Below are positions 7,765 through 16,630 of a stretch of DNA of 64,000 nt, piece by piece. Where the stretch lies: assembly GCF_021729865.1 (NCBI RefSeq), contig NZ_CP063400.1:4836001-4900000 (forward strand). The letters run 5' to 3'. The notes below the pieces were generated by a model. It was not told the origin of the DNA. It saw only the letters and a program-made list of their open reading frames with translations, and made no database searches. Each line of letters begins with the position of its first letter. Position 1 is the stretch's first letter. Origin of the DNA: Hydrogenophaga sp. SL48. GTDB taxonomy: Bacteria > Pseudomonadota > Gammaproteobacteria > Burkholderiales > Burkholderiaceae_C. The position numbers were made by a program, and so were the translations under genes.

Positions 7765-9029
7765 GGTCGTCCGCCGAGCCGTTGGCGCCGACGGAGAACG
7801 AATGGCTGGGCGCGCGCCAGGCGGTCTGGGTGTTCCTGGCGTTTGCGCTCGCCTATTTCCTGTCGGCGCTGGTGCGCGCCGTCACGGCCACGCTCTCGCC
7901 GGTGCTCAGCACCGAGTTGGCGCTCACGGCCAGTGACCTGGGCTTGCTGGCGGGCGGCTACTTTTTCGGGTTCGCGCTCACCCAGTTGCCGCTGGGTGCC
8001 TGGCTGGACCGCCACGGCCCGCGCCGGGTGATCCTCGCTTTTCTCGGTGTGGCGGTGCTGGGCTGCGCAGCGTTTGCGCTGGCCACCAGCTTCGCCGGTC
8101 TGCTGGCCGCGCGCGTGCTGACCGGCATGGGCGTGAGCGCCTGCCTCATGGCGCCGCTCACGGGCTACCGGCGCTGGCTGCCACCGGCCACGCAGATGCG
8201 CGCCAACTCCTGGATGCTGATGACGGGCTCGCTGGGCATGGTGGCCTCCACGCTGCCGGTGCAGTGGCTGATGCCGGTGCTGGGCTGGCGAGGCCTGTTC
8301 TGGTTGCTGGCGGGGTTGGTGCTGGTGTCGATGCTGGGCCTGGCCGCGATGGTGCCGGCCTGGCGAAAGGCGGCGGACGCGCCTTCGTTGGCCGCACCCC
8401 CGGTGGGCTACCGGGACATCTGGCGTCACCCCTATTTCAGGCAGATGCTGCCGATCGGCTTTTTCAACTACGGCGGCATGGTCGCGGTGCAGACGCTGTG
8501 GGCCGGGCCGTGGATGGTGAAGGTGGCCGACTACACGCCAGCGCAGTCGGCACTCGGCCTGTTCGGCATCAACCTGTGCATGCTCACGGCGTTCTGGCTC
8601 TGGGGCATGGTCAATCCGCACCTCGCGCGCCGGGGCCTGCGGGCCGAGCGGCTCATCGCCTGGGGATTGCCGTCGAGCTTTCTGGTGCTGGGTGCCATCG
8701 TCTGGCTCGGTGCGGGCGCCGGCTGGCCGATGTGGGCGGCGTTCTGCGTCTGCAGCACCTTCGTGTCCCTGTCACAGCCCGCGGTGGCGCTGGCGCTGCC
8801 GGCGCACGCGGCGGGGCGTGCGCTCTCGGCCTACAACCTGGTGATTTTCGCGGGCGTGTTCACCGTGCAGTGGGTGATCGGCCTGCTGATCGATGCCTTC
8901 GGCAGGCTGGGTTGGGACACCCCGGACAGCTTTCGCGGCGCCATCGGTGTCTTCGGTCTGTGCTGTCTGGGGGCGTACACCCTCTTTCTGCGCGGACACC
9001 GCCTGCAGCTCAGGAGCGGCCGGGGCTAA
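7761..9029 (+). CDS. MFS transporter
   Basis: The 422-residue protein has about 12 membrane segments, the MFS loop 2-3 motif (GAWLDRHGPRRV, about residue 77-88) and a second half with similar topology. It is an inner-membrane secondary carrier of unknown substrate. The start at 7761 overlaps the lipoprotein stop codon by 4 bases; the EIIA gene follows its stop after only 10 bases, so lipoprotein, MFS, EIIA, HPr and EI may form one operon. Confidence 0.9.
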   Translation: MRSSAEPLAPTENEWLGARQAVWVFLAFALAYFLSALVRAVTATLSPVLSTELALTASDLGLLAGGYFFGFALTQLPLGAWLDRHGPRRVILAFLGVAVLGCAAFALATSFAGLLAARVLTGMGVSACLMAPLTGYRRWLPPATQMRANSWMLMTGSLGMVASTLPVQWLMPVLGWRGLFWLLAGLVLVSMLGLAAMVPAWRKAADAPSLAAPPVGYRDIWRHPYFRQMLPIGFFNYGGMVAVQTLWAGPWMVKVADYTPAQSALGLFGINLCMLTAFWLWGMVNPHLARRGLRAERLIAWGLPSSFLVLGAIVWLGAGAGWPMWAAFCVCSTFVSLSQPAVALALPAHAAGRALSAYNLVIFAGVFTVQWVIGLLIDAFGRLGWDTPDSFRGAIGVFGLCCLGAYTLFLRGHRLQLRSGRG

Positions 9030-9039
9030 ACTCCCGGGG

Positions 9040-9486
9040 ATGAACGGCATCCTCATCATTGCCCACGCGCCGCTGGCTTCGGCCTTGCGCCAGTGTGTGT
9101 TGCATGTGTTTCCCGACAGCGCTGACGCGGTGTCGGCCCTGGATGTTCAGCCCAATGCGCCACCCGAAGAGTCGCTGGCCCAGGCGCGCATCCTCATGCG
9201 GCAGCTGAACCAGCCCAACACCCTGGTCGTGGCCGATGTGTTTGGCGCCACCCCCTGCAACGTGGCACAGAAGCTCGTGGATGGTGTGCGCTCCAAGCTG
9301 ATCACCGGCGTCAACCTGCCCATGCTGCTGCGCACCGTGTCCTACCGGCACGAGTCGCTGGACGCGCTGATTTCGCGCGCCATGATCGGGGCAACGCAGG
9401 GCGTGATCCAGGTGGCCGTGACCGCACCCCAAAATCAGGCGAGAAGAACCACCCATGATCAAGACCACCGTGACCATCAGCAATAA
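9040..9486 (+). CDS. PTS EIIA component, mannose-type
   Basis: The 148-residue cytosolic protein begins MNGILIIAHAPLA, with His9 as the expected phosphorylation site of a Man-family EIIA domain; the VVADVFGATPCNVAQ block is also typical. It would receive phosphate from HPr. No EIIB, EIIC or EIID follows, so it is probably regulatory rather than part of a sugar importer. Its last 32 bases overlap the start of ptsH in another frame, which gives the protein a polar, His-rich C-terminal tail. Confidence 0.88.
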   Translation: MNGILIIAHAPLASALRQCVLHVFPDSADAVSALDVQPNAPPEESLAQARILMRQLNQPNTLVVADVFGATPCNVAQKLVDGVRSKLITGVNLPMLLRTVSYRHESLDALISRAMIGATQGVIQVAVTAPQNQARRTTHDQDHRDHQQ

Positions 9487-9724
9487 GCTCGGGCTGCACG
9501 CCCGTGCTTCGGCCAAACTCACCAAACTGGCGGGCAGCCACAGCTGCGAGGTCTGGATGTCGCGCGGCGAGCGCCGCATCAACGCGAAAAGCATCATGGG
9601 CGTCATGATGCTGGCCGCCGGTCTGGGGACCACGGTCGAGGTCGAAACCAACGGTGCCGACGAGCAGGCCGCGATGGACGCCATCGTCGCGCTGATCAAC
9701 GACAAGTTCGGCGAGGGGGAGTGA
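9455..9724 (+). CDS. ptsH: Phosphocarrier protein HPr
   Basis: An 89-residue HPr. The phosphocarrier His15 is in GLHARAS, and Ser46 is present in NAKSIMGVMML, the region recognised by HPr(Ser) kinase/phosphorylase. It takes phosphate from EI at His15 and passes it to EIIA proteins; Ser46 suggests a second layer of control if hprK is present elsewhere. It overlaps the end of the EIIA gene by 32 bases and precedes ptsI. Confidence 0.97.
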   Translation: MIKTTVTISNKLGLHARASAKLTKLAGSHSCEVWMSRGERRINAKSIMGVMMLAAGLGTTVEVETNGADEQAAMDAIVALINDKFGEGE

Positions 9725-9754
9725 TCTTGAAATACGGGCGCATGTCGGAGCAAG

Positions 9755-9836
9755 GGCGTTTCGCCGCCGGGCCGCCCCAAGGCGAAACAGCCCCCTTGGG
9801 GGGCAGCGACCCGCGCACGCGGCGGAGCGTGGGGGC
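9755..9836 (+). repeat. Variant gene-end repeat between ptsH and ptsI
   Basis: GC-rich structured element with GTTTCGCC (9758-9765) / GGCGAAAC (9781-9788) and a CCCCCTTGGGGGG hairpin (9791-9803), ending GCGTGGGGGC. It shares the C-run/G-run hairpin and location with the eight other repeats but differs in the rest, so it is a related variant. It ends 9 bases before the ptsI start codon. Confidence 0.7.
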
Positions 9837-9845
9837 ACGCTGCGC

Positions 9846-11618
9846 ATGAGCTTCACCGTCCACGGTCTCGCGGTCTCACGCGGCATCGCCATCGGGCGGG
9901 CGGTGATCGTGGCGTCCAGTCGCATGGACGTGGCGCACTACTTCGTCAAGCCCGAGCAGGTCGATGCAGAGATCCTGCGCCTGCGCCATGCACGCAACGC
10001 CGTGGTCGAAGAAATCGAGCGGGTGCAGGGCAGCCTGGGCGAGCTGGGCTCCAACGACGCCCACCCCGAACTCAGCGCCCTGCTTGACGTGCACCTCATG
10101 CTGCTGCAGGACGAGCAGCTCACCAGCGGCGTCAAGCACTGGATCGTGGACCGCCACTACAACGCCGAGTGGGCGCTGACCACCCAGCTGGAGGTGATCG
10201 CGCGCCAGTTCGACGAGATGGAAGATCCCTACCTGCGCGAGCGCAAGGCCGACCTGGAGCAGGTGGTCGAACGCATGCTTCGCTACATGCGCGGCGTCGC
10301 TTCGCCCGTGGCCGCTCCGGCCCCGGCGGGCGCGGCCGGCAAAGGTGAGACCCTGTTCGACCCCACGGTGGACGTGCCGCTGGTGCTGATCGCACACGAC
10401 CTCTCGCCGGCCGACATGCTGCAGTTCAAGCAGAGCGTGTTCGCCGGGTTCGTCACCGACGTGGGCGGCAAGACCAGCCACACCGCCATTGTCGCGCGCA
10501 GCATGGACATCCCGGCCGTGGTCGGGGCGCGCTCGGCCAGCCACCTGATCAATCAGGACGACTGGGTCATCATCGACGGCGACGCCGGCGTGGTGGTGGT
10601 CGACCCCTCGCCCATCCTGCTCGCCGAATACGGTTTCAAGCAGCGGCAGGGTGAGGTCGAGCGCGAGCGGCTGTCGCGCCTGAAAAACACGCCCGCCGTC
10701 ACGCTCGACGGCCAGAAGATCGAGCTGCTCGCCAACATCGAACAGCCCGAAGACGCGGTCGGTGCGCTCAAGGCCGGCGCTGTGGGCGTGGGCCTGTTCC
10801 GCACCGAGTTCCTCTTCATGGGGCGCAACGGCAAACTGCCCGACGAAGAAGAGCAGTTCGGCGCCTACCGGCGCGCGGTGGATGGCATGCAGGGGCTGCC
10901 GGTGACCATCCGCACGGTGGATGTGGGGGCCGACAAACCGCTGGACCGCTCCCCTGTGCGCGCCGGCGAAGACCACCTCAACCCGGCGCTGGGCCTGCGC
11001 GCCATCCGCTGGAGCCTGGCCGACCCGGCCATGTTCCTGGTGCAGCTGCGCGCCATCCTGCGTGCCGCGGCGTTCGGGCCGATCAACCTGCTCGTGCCCA
11101 TGCTGGCCCACGCCAGCGAAATCCGCCAGACGTTGGCATTGGTCGACAAGGCCCGCGCACAGCTCGATGCGCGCGGCCAGGTGCACGGCCCGGTGCGGCT
11201 GGGCGCGATGATCGAGGTGCCCGCCGCGGCGCTGACGATCCCGCTGTTCCTGCGTCACTTCGATTTCCTGTCCATCGGCACCAACGACCTCATCCAGTAC
11301 ACACTGGCGATCGACCGCGCCGATGAGGCCGTGTCCCACCTCTACGACCCGGTGCACCCGGCCGTGCTGCACCTGCTGGCCAGCACCATCGCTCAGGCGC
11401 GGGCGCAGGGCAAGGGGGTGAGCGTCTGCGGCGAAATGGCCGGCGACGTGAGCATGACGCGCCTGCTGCTCGGCCTGGGCCTGCGCAGCTTTTCCATGCA
11501 CCCCTCACAGATCCTGGCGGTCAAACAGCAGATCCTGCGCTGCGACACCACCAAGCTCGCCACCTGGGCGCAAACGGTGCTGGCGGCCGAGGACCCGGCA
11601 GCACTCATGGCGGATTAG
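9846..11618 (+). CDS. ptsI: PTS enzyme I (phosphoenolpyruvate-protein phosphotransferase)
   Basis: A 590-residue EI of normal length. It has the N-terminal HPr-binding helical domain, the phosphohistidine domain with His212 in GGKTSHTAIVARS, and the C-terminal PEP-binding barrel (GLFRTEFLFMGR, GTNDLIQYTLAIDR, SVCGEMAGD with the catalytic cysteine). It starts PEP-dependent phosphate flow to HPr. The ATG at 9846 has no classical ribosome-binding site; the only purine run upstream (GTGGGGG) belongs to the repeat. A gene-end repeat begins directly after its stop codon. Confidence 0.97.
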   Translation: MSFTVHGLAVSRGIAIGRAVIVASSRMDVAHYFVKPEQVDAEILRLRHARNAVVEEIERVQGSLGELGSNDAHPELSALLDVHLMLLQDEQLTSGVKHWIVDRHYNAEWALTTQLEVIARQFDEMEDPYLRERKADLEQVVERMLRYMRGVASPVAAPAPAGAAGKGETLFDPTVDVPLVLIAHDLSPADMLQFKQSVFAGFVTDVGGKTSHTAIVARSMDIPAVVGARSASHLINQDDWVIIDGDAGVVVVDPSPILLAEYGFKQRQGEVERERLSRLKNTPAVTLDGQKIELLANIEQPEDAVGALKAGAVGVGLFRTEFLFMGRNGKLPDEEEQFGAYRRAVDGMQGLPVTIRTVDVGADKPLDRSPVRAGEDHLNPALGLRAIRWSLADPAMFLVQLRAILRAAAFGPINLLVPMLAHASEIRQTLALVDKARAQLDARGQVHGPVRLGAMIEVPAAALTIPLFLRHFDFLSIGTNDLIQYTLAIDRADEAVSHLYDPVHPAVLHLLASTIAQARAQGKGVSVCGEMAGDVSMTRLLLGLGLRSFSMHPSQILAVKQQILRCDTTKLATWAQTVLAAEDPAALMAD

Positions 11619-11708
11619 GCCCCCCCCCGCGCCGCTGCGCGTCACCCCCCAAGGGGCGATGCCTGCGGCCCGGCGGAGCCGGTTCCGCGGCATCCTGGGT
11701 TGGGGCAC
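11619..11708 (-). repeat. Gene-end repeat, copy after ptsI
   Basis: Begins at the first base after the ptsI stop. On the minus strand it reads GCCCCAACCCAGGATG, then CCGCGGAACCGGCTCCGCCGGG, the CGCCCCTTGGGGGG hairpin and a GCGCGGGGGGG end. Same element as copies near 27.9, 35.9, 38.3, 41.0, 47.6, 52.4 and 53.5 kb. Confidence 0.85.
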
Positions 11709-11774
11709 GCGCTTCGACCCGGTCCCTTGTCAGCGCCGCATTGCTTTGATGTGTGCCTCAACCTTTGGAGGAGG

Positions 11775-12653
11775 CTATCGGCGCGTCGCCATCACCGCCG
11801 CGCCGATGATCATCACTGCCGCCACGGCGACCGACGCGCTGGGTGTTTCGCCGCGCACCCAGAGCAGCGTGAGCGTGGACAGCAGCGGCGTGAGGAAGCT
11901 GAGCACGCCGATCTGCCGCGCGTCGCCGCGCTTGAGCGCCGCGTCCCACAGGAAGAACGCGCCGCCCAGCGGGCCCAGGCCGAGCATGGCGATCAGGCCC
12001 CAGTCGCGGGCCGACAGCGCCACCGCCGGCTCCAGCACCGCGTGGCACAGCAGCGAGAGCAGGCCCGAGACCAGGGCGAAGCTGCCGATGGCCGCGGTGG
12101 GGAAGGCACGCACGCGTTTCGTCATCAGCGAGTAGCTGGCCCAGATGAAGGCCGAGGCCGCGGCCGGGATGTAGCCCCAGGCCCACACCGCCTGGGCACC
12201 ATCACCACCTCGCCCGAGGATCGCGAGCGCCGCACCGGCGAAGCCGAGCAGCGCCGCGAACACGTGGCGCGTGGTGAGCGACACGCCGGGCAGGAACAGC
12301 GGCGCCATGACCACGATGCCCAGCGGCCACAGGTAGTTCACCAGGTTCGCCTGCACCGGCGGCGCGTGGCGCAGCGCGATGAAGAGCAGGAAGTGGAAGC
12401 CGAACAGACCGTACACGCCGAGCGCCAGCGTAGCGCCGGGCACGCGCCACTGGCGCCAGTCGAAGCGCGAGAGTGGCAAGGCGATCAGGCTGCCGATCAG
12501 CAGCGAGAGGCCGGTGAGCAGGAAGGGCGGGACGTGGGACAGTGACACGCCCAGCGCCGCCAAGGACGCCCACAGGGCAATGGCGCCCAGCGCCAGCGGG
12601 TTGGCGCTCACGCGAAGGCTCCGGTCGGTGTGTGTTTCATGAGGACCATCCAT
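11775..12653 (-). CDS. EamA/DMT-family transporter
   Basis: The 292-residue protein has about ten membrane segments in two EamA repeats, as in the drug/metabolite transporter superfamily (YddG/RhaT-like exporters). The substrate is unknown; relatives export amino acids or other metabolites. ATG 12653 is chosen; a TTG four codons upstream is possible. An AraC-family regulator lies upstream on the same strand, a common pairing for such exporters. Confidence 0.86.
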   Translation of the reverse strand: MDGPHETHTDRSLRVSANPLALGAIALWASLAALGVSLSHVPPFLLTGLSLLIGSLIALPLSRFDWRQWRVPGATLALGVYGLFGFHFLLFIALRHAPPVQANLVNYLWPLGIVVMAPLFLPGVSLTTRHVFAALLGFAGAALAILGRGGDGAQAVWAWGYIPAAASAFIWASYSLMTKRVRAFPTAAIGSFALVSGLLSLLCHAVLEPAVALSARDWGLIAMLGLGPLGGAFFLWDAALKRGDARQIGVLSFLTPLLSTLTLLWVRGETPSASVAVAAVMIIGAAVMATRR

Positions 12654-12960
12654 GGGCGTGTTCAATCACGGCGGATGGGTGTGTGATCGGTGTGACGCAG
12701 CGTTGCTCGGTGGCACGGACCTCATGTGAAGGCCGTGCCCCAGCGGGAGTGCACACACGCCGAGAGTGAGGTGTCGTGTGTGGAGTGGGCCTGTCGGGCG
12801 CTGGGCCACCGCTGATGCCTGCGCCCGACGCCACGACCGCTCGGGAGAGGATGAATCCGGCCCCAAAAGGTGATGGAGGAGGGGGAAGGCGCATCCCTGC
12901 GACCTTACCGCTTGCGCCGTCGCCAGCCGCGGGCAGATCGTCGAGATCCGGTGGTTCGTG
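12654..12960. promoter_or_regulatory. Spacer between the EamA and AraC genes
   Basis: 307 bases without a convincing gene. It must hold the EamA promoter if the gene is transcribed separately. The only structure I see is a perfect 8-bp inverted repeat CACACACG (12752-12759) / CGTGTGTG (12775-12782), about 100 bases before the EamA start, a possible target of the neighbouring AraC protein. Confidence 0.35.
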
Positions 12961-13644
12961 TCAGCGACCGGCCAGACGGCGCTGGGCTGCGGTCAGTGCC
13001 GACGGTGAGCGGTAGCCGGTGCGCCGGGCCACCTCGGCCACGGGCAGGCCCTGGCCCCGAAGCCGCCGAGCCTCCGCCAGGCGCAGCTCGCGGACCCACG
13101 CCATGGGGCTCATGCCGCGTTCTTCGCGGCAACGGGTGGTGAACTGTGCGGCGCTCAGGTGAGCGCACGCCGCCAAATCATCCACCTGCAAAGGCTCGTG
13201 ACCGCGTGCCTGCACCCAGGCGGTCAGCGCGCTCCAGTCGATGGCGCGACGGGGCCGCTGAGGCACGAGAGGGGGTGTCCAGGCTTCCAGCAGCAGATCG
13301 GGGCCCAGCAGCCGGGCTCGCGGCAGGGCGCTGTCACAGGCGGTCGCGAGGTAGCGGGCGAGGGGCGCCAGCGCCCGGGGCTCCGGGTGGCCGAGCGCGT
13401 ATTGCCAGCGGGTGTCGTTCGAATCCAGCACCAGGCACCGCGCGATGCTGGCGGCCACGAAATCGTGGCGGTCTCCCGGAGCGATCACCGCACCGTCACC
13501 GGCTGAGATGCGACGGCCTCGGCCGTTCACCTCCAGTTCCAGCACGCCGTCCAATCCCAGCAGGATCTGGAAGTGTTCGTGCGTGTGGCTGCCGTGCGAG
13601 GCGCCGTAGCGCCGGACCGACAAGGCATCGGCCCGGTGGCTCAC
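12961..13644 (-). CDS. AraC-family transcriptional regulator
   Basis: A 227-residue protein with an N-terminal cupin-like sensing domain (HTHEHFQILLGLDGVLELEVNG, GDGAVIAPGDRHDF) and two C-terminal helix-turn-helix motifs (LAACAHLSAAQFTTRCREERG and PVAEVARRTGYRSPSALT). The start is a GTG at 13644, only 2 bases after the lipA stop, so it is probably cotranscribed with lipB-lipA. It likely controls the downstream EamA exporter gene; the inducer is unknown. Confidence 0.88.
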   Translation of the reverse strand: MSHRADALSVRRYGASHGSHTHEHFQILLGLDGVLELEVNGRGRRISAGDGAVIAPGDRHDFVAASIARCLVLDSNDTRWQYALGHPEPRALAPLARYLATACDSALPRARLLGPDLLLEAWTPPLVPQRPRRAIDWSALTAWVQARGHEPLQVDDLAACAHLSAAQFTTRCREERGMSPMAWVRELRLAEARRLRGQGLPVAEVARRTGYRSPSALTAAQRRLAGR

Positions 13645-13646
13645 GC

Positions 13647-14663
13647 TCAGGCCTTGCTGGCGTTCAGCACGCCGTGCGCCTGCTGGTCGGCGTGGTACGA
13701 GCTGCGCACCATGGCGCCCACGGCGGCGTGGGTGAAGCCCATCTTGTAGGCCTCGGCCTCGAACATCTTGAAGGTGTCGGGGTGCACGTAGCGGCGCACC
13801 GGCAGGTGGTGGCCGCTGGGCGCGAGGTATTGGCCGATGGTCAGCATCTCGATGTCGTGCGCGCGCATGTCGCGCATCACGTCGAGGATTTCCTCGTCGG
13901 TTTCGCCCAGCCCGACCATCAGGCCGCTCTTGGTGGGCACGTGCGGGAACAGGGCCTTGAACTTCTTGAGCAGGTTCAGGCTGAACTGGTAGTCCGAGCC
14001 GGGGCGCGCCTCCTTGTACAGGCGGGGCGCGGTCTCCAGGTTGTGGTTCATCACGTCGGGGGGTGCCGCCTTGAGAATCTCCAGCGCGCGGTCATCGCGG
14101 CCGCGGAAGTCGGGCACCAGCACTTCGATCTGGGTGCCGGGCGAGAGCTCGCGCGTCTTGCGAATGCACTCGACGAAGTGGCCGGCGCCACCGTCACGCA
14201 GGTCGTCGCGGTCCACGCTGGTGATCACCACGTACTTGAGTTTGAGCTGGGCGATGGTCTTGGCGAGGTTCTCGGGCTCGTTCACGTCCAGCGGGTCCGG
14301 GCGGCCATGGCCCACGTCGCAGAACGGGCAGCGGCGTGTGCACTTGTCGCCCATGATCATGAAGGTGGCTGTGCCCTTGCCGAAGCATTCGCCGATGTTG
14401 GGGCAGCTGGCTTCCTCGCACACCGTCACCAGCTTGTTGGCGCGCAACACGTCCTTGATCTCGTAGAAACGCGTGGTCGGCGAACCGGCCTTGACGCGGA
14501 TCCAATCGGGCTTCTTCAGCACCTCGGCCGGCACGATCTTGATCGGGATGCGCGAGGTCTTGGCCTGGCTCTTCTGCTTGGCCGTGGCGTCGTAGCCGGC
14601 GGCGGGCTGGGCTTCGCGGACCGTGTTCTGGGCGTCGGCTGTGGGTGTGTCGGGGCGGGTCAT
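13647..14663 (-). CDS. lipA: Lipoyl synthase
   Basis: The 338-residue radical-SAM enzyme inserts two sulfur atoms into octanoyl groups on lipoyl domains. It has both iron-sulfur sites: [12 protein letters not shown] for the auxiliary cluster and CTRRCPFC for the radical-SAM cluster. The C-terminal RSSYHADQ holds the conserved RSSY serine that ligates the auxiliary cluster. The start [12 protein letters not shown] at 14663 fits the family; the longer in-frame extension runs into the lipB coding region. It is 38 bases downstream of lipB. Confidence 0.97.
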   Translation of the reverse strand: MTRPDTPTADAQNTVREAQPAAGYDATAKQKSQAKTSRIPIKIVPAEVLKKPDWIRVKAGSPTTRFYEIKDVLRANKLVTVCEEASCPNIGECFGKGTATFMIMGDKCTRRCPFCDVGHGRPDPLDVNEPENLAKTIAQLKLKYVVITSVDRDDLRDGGAGHFVECIRKTRELSPGTQIEVLVPDFRGRDDRALEILKAAPPDVMNHNLETAPRLYKEARPGSDYQFSLNLLKKFKALFPHVPTKSGLMVGLGETDEEILDVMRDMRAHDIEMLTIGQYLAPSGHHLPVRRYVHPDTFKMFEAEAYKMGFTHAAVGAMVRSSYHADQQAHGVLNASKA

Positions 14664-14701
14664 GGCTTGGGCGCGGGCGGCGAAATGGAGGAGCGGGGGG
14701 A

Positions 14702-15394
14702 TCAGGGGCTGAGGGTGGCGCCGAGCTTCTGACTCAGAACCTGGGCCGCTTCGTCCCATGAAACGGCAACCCCGATTGTAGAAAGATCCACCGTCTGCAG
14801 GCCCGCATACCCGCACGGGTTGATGCGCCAGTAGGGCTGCAGGTCCATGGCGACGTTGAGCGCCACCCCGTGATAGGTGCAGTGGCGGCTGACCTTGATG
14901 CCGAGCGCAGCGATCTTGCCCAGCCCGGTGAAGTCGGGCTCGGCGGCGGGTTGGCCAACCACCTTCTTTTGGGGACGTTGTGGCAGCAGGGCGTGGCTGG
15001 CCGGGTCGTCCAGCCGCACATAGATGCCCGGCGCGCCACCCACGCGGTGGCCAGTCACGCCGAAGTGGTTCAGGGTGCGGATCACCGCCTCCTCGATGCG
15101 GTAGACGTATTCCTTGACGAAGTAGCCAGCGCGTTGCAGATCGATCAGCGGGTAGGCCACCACCTGCCCAGGTCCGTGGTACGTGACCTGGCCGCCGCGG
15201 TTGGTCTGGATCACCGGGATGTCGCCCGGCGCCAGCAGATGGCCTTCTTTGCCAGCGATGCCCTGGGTGAACACGGGCGGATGCTCACAGACCCAGAGCT
15301 CGTCGGCTGTCTCGGGCGTCCGGGCTGCGGTGAAGGCCACCATGGCGTCGCAGGTGGGCGCGCAGTTCACCCGGCCGAGGTTGCGGACCTGCAT
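14702..15394 (-). CDS. lipB: Octanoyl-[ACP]:protein N-octanoyltransferase
   Basis: A 230-residue enzyme that moves octanoate from acyl carrier protein to lipoyl domains, the step before LipA. Recognised by [12 protein letters not shown] and the NPCGYAG segment, whose cysteine is the acyl-thioester nucleophile, with the invariant lysine in ALGIKVSR. An insertion around residues 130-150 ([22 protein letters not shown]) is longer than in E. coli. The gene starts 2 bases after the DUF493 gene, so the two are coupled. Confidence 0.97.
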   Translation of the reverse strand: MQVRNLGRVNCAPTCDAMVAFTAARTPETADELWVCEHPPVFTQGIAGKEGHLLAPGDIPVIQTNRGGQVTYHGPGQVVAYPLIDLQRAGYFVKEYVYRIEEAVIRTLNHFGVTGHRVGGAPGIYVRLDDPASHALLPQRPQKKVVGQPAAEPDFTGLGKIAALGIKVSRHCTYHGVALNVAMDLQPYWRINPCGYAGLQTVDLSTIGVAVSWDEAAQVLSQKLGATLSP

Positions 15395-15396
15395 GG

Positions 15397-15681
15397 TCAG
15401 AGAACGATCTTGACCATCGGGTGTGTGGTCAGTGTGCGGTACAGCTCGTCGAGCTGCTCGCGACTGGTCACGTACACCGACAGCGTCAGACCCATGTAGT
15501 TGCCGGCCTTGCTCGGACGCAGCTCAATGGTCGAGGCGTCGAAACTGGCGTCGAAGGCCTTGGCCACATGGGTCATGGCGGTCACATAGCCGTCCACGTT
15601 GGCCCCCATCACCTTGATGGGGAAGTGGCAGGGGTACTCGATGAGGGATTGCTCGGGAGGAATGGGGCGGGGCAGGTCCAT
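15397..15681 (-). CDS. ybeD: DUF493 (YbeD-like) protein
   Basis: The 94-residue protein matches YbeD/DUF493 in length and pattern ([37 protein letters not shown]). The fold is an ACT-like alpha/beta domain. The biochemical role is not known, but the gene is commonly upstream of lipB, as here with a 2-base gap, so a link with lipoate attachment or regulation is likely. Confidence 0.92.
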   Translation of the reverse strand: MDLPRPIPPEQSLIEYPCHFPIKVMGANVDGYVTAMTHVAKAFDASFDASTIELRPSKAGNYMGLTLSVYVTSREQLDELYRTLTTHPMVKIVL

Positions 15682-16096
15682 GGCGAACTCCTCAGGTTGA
15701 CGTGCTGGCCGTGTGAAACACGGTGATGGGCGCTCCGCACGGGCGGCAGGGAGCCGGGGCAGTGGGCATCGGAGAGAGCGTGGTTTGTGCCATTCTGAGA
15801 ATTTTGAGGTCTGGGGCCGTCATCACTTGATGGCGCCCGTCGTCGACAATCAGCGCCTGGTCGGGCATTCTGCTGGTCGCCGCACGAGCGCGTGTGACCC
15901 GCTTTCAAGAGGAGCAGGCCATCTGACCGAAGCTTGTTGCGGCCAGGTTCGACCTTTGCAACAGGAGATTATCAGGCGCCACTTGCGGCCGAGGGGTAGC
16001 CTGCCCAGCGGCTTGACGGAGCCATGGGGTTTCTACGTATAATCAGCGGCTTTGCGAAACTTCACGCTTTCATTTGTAACCTGTGAGTAATTTGCC
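15682..16096. promoter_or_regulatory. Divergent spacer between ybeD-lip and atp operons
   Basis: 415 bases between divergent starts. No convincing coding sequence or RNA gene is visible. It contains the candidate atp promoter (16013-16043) and must carry the lip operon promoter. Several short GC-rich dyads occur but none is strong enough to call. Confidence 0.5.
16013..16043 (+). promoter_or_regulatory. Candidate sigma-70 promoter of the atp operon
   Basis: TTGACG (16013-16018) and a consensus TATAAT (16038-16043) with a 19-base spacer, longer than the ideal 17. The start of transcription would be near 16050, giving a leader of about 45 bases before atpI. Confidence 0.65.
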
Positions 16097-16615
16097 ATGC
16101 CGACAATGCCGAGGCTTGAGTCGACAGCGCAACCAGGCGATGAGTGGGACGAAGATGGGTCGCAAGAGCCCGAATTCAAGCCCCTGACGCGGGAGGAAGC
16201 GCAGCAGTGGCGAGCGAGCCAGCCGGAGATTTCGGTCTGGCGGCTGGTGGGGATGCAGTTGCTGGTGGGGCTGACGGCGGGATTGTTGGGGTGGTTGCTG
16301 ACGCAGCGCGCTCCGGTGGCCTGGTCGGTTCTTTACGGCGCGGCAGCGGTGGTGTTTCCTTCGGCCCTGATGGCCTACGGGTTGACCTCCAGTTTTCTGT
16401 CCCGGCTGTTGGCAGGTGTGGCGCAGGCTGCATTTGCAGGTTTTTTGCTGTGGGAAGGGGTCAAGATTTTGCTGGCGGTCGCCATGTTGTGGCTGGCTCC
16501 GAAAATCGTCCCGGAACTCAGCTGGCTCGGCCTTCTGGCCGGTCTGGTGTTGACTCTCAAGGTGTACTGGTTTGGGTTTTGGGCCCAAGCCAGGCGTTCA
16601 AACGTAAACGGTTGA
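16097..16615 (+). CDS. atpI: ATP synthase subunit I (assembly factor)
   Basis: The 172-residue protein has a charged N-terminus and four hydrophobic segments (LVGMQLLVGLTAGLLGWLL, SVLYGAAAVVFPSALMAYG and two more), as in AtpI, which helps assemble the c-ring. It is poorly conserved in sequence; the assignment rests on topology and on its place directly before atpB. The ribosome-binding site is weak, consistent with low expression. Confidence 0.85.
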   Translation: MPTMPRLESTAQPGDEWDEDGSQEPEFKPLTREEAQQWRASQPEISVWRLVGMQLLVGLTAGLLGWLLTQRAPVAWSVLYGAAAVVFPSALMAYGLTSSFLSRLLAGVAQAAFAGFLLWEGVKILLAVAMLWLAPKIVPELSWLGLLAGLVLTLKVYWFGFWAQARRSNVNG

Positions 16616-16630
16616 TTGGCGCGAACGAAC

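Noticed and set aside
15713..16042. Small plus-strand frame in the lip/atp spacer
   Set aside because: Covers the atp promoter, has no clear ribosome-binding site, and its product has no recognisable pattern.
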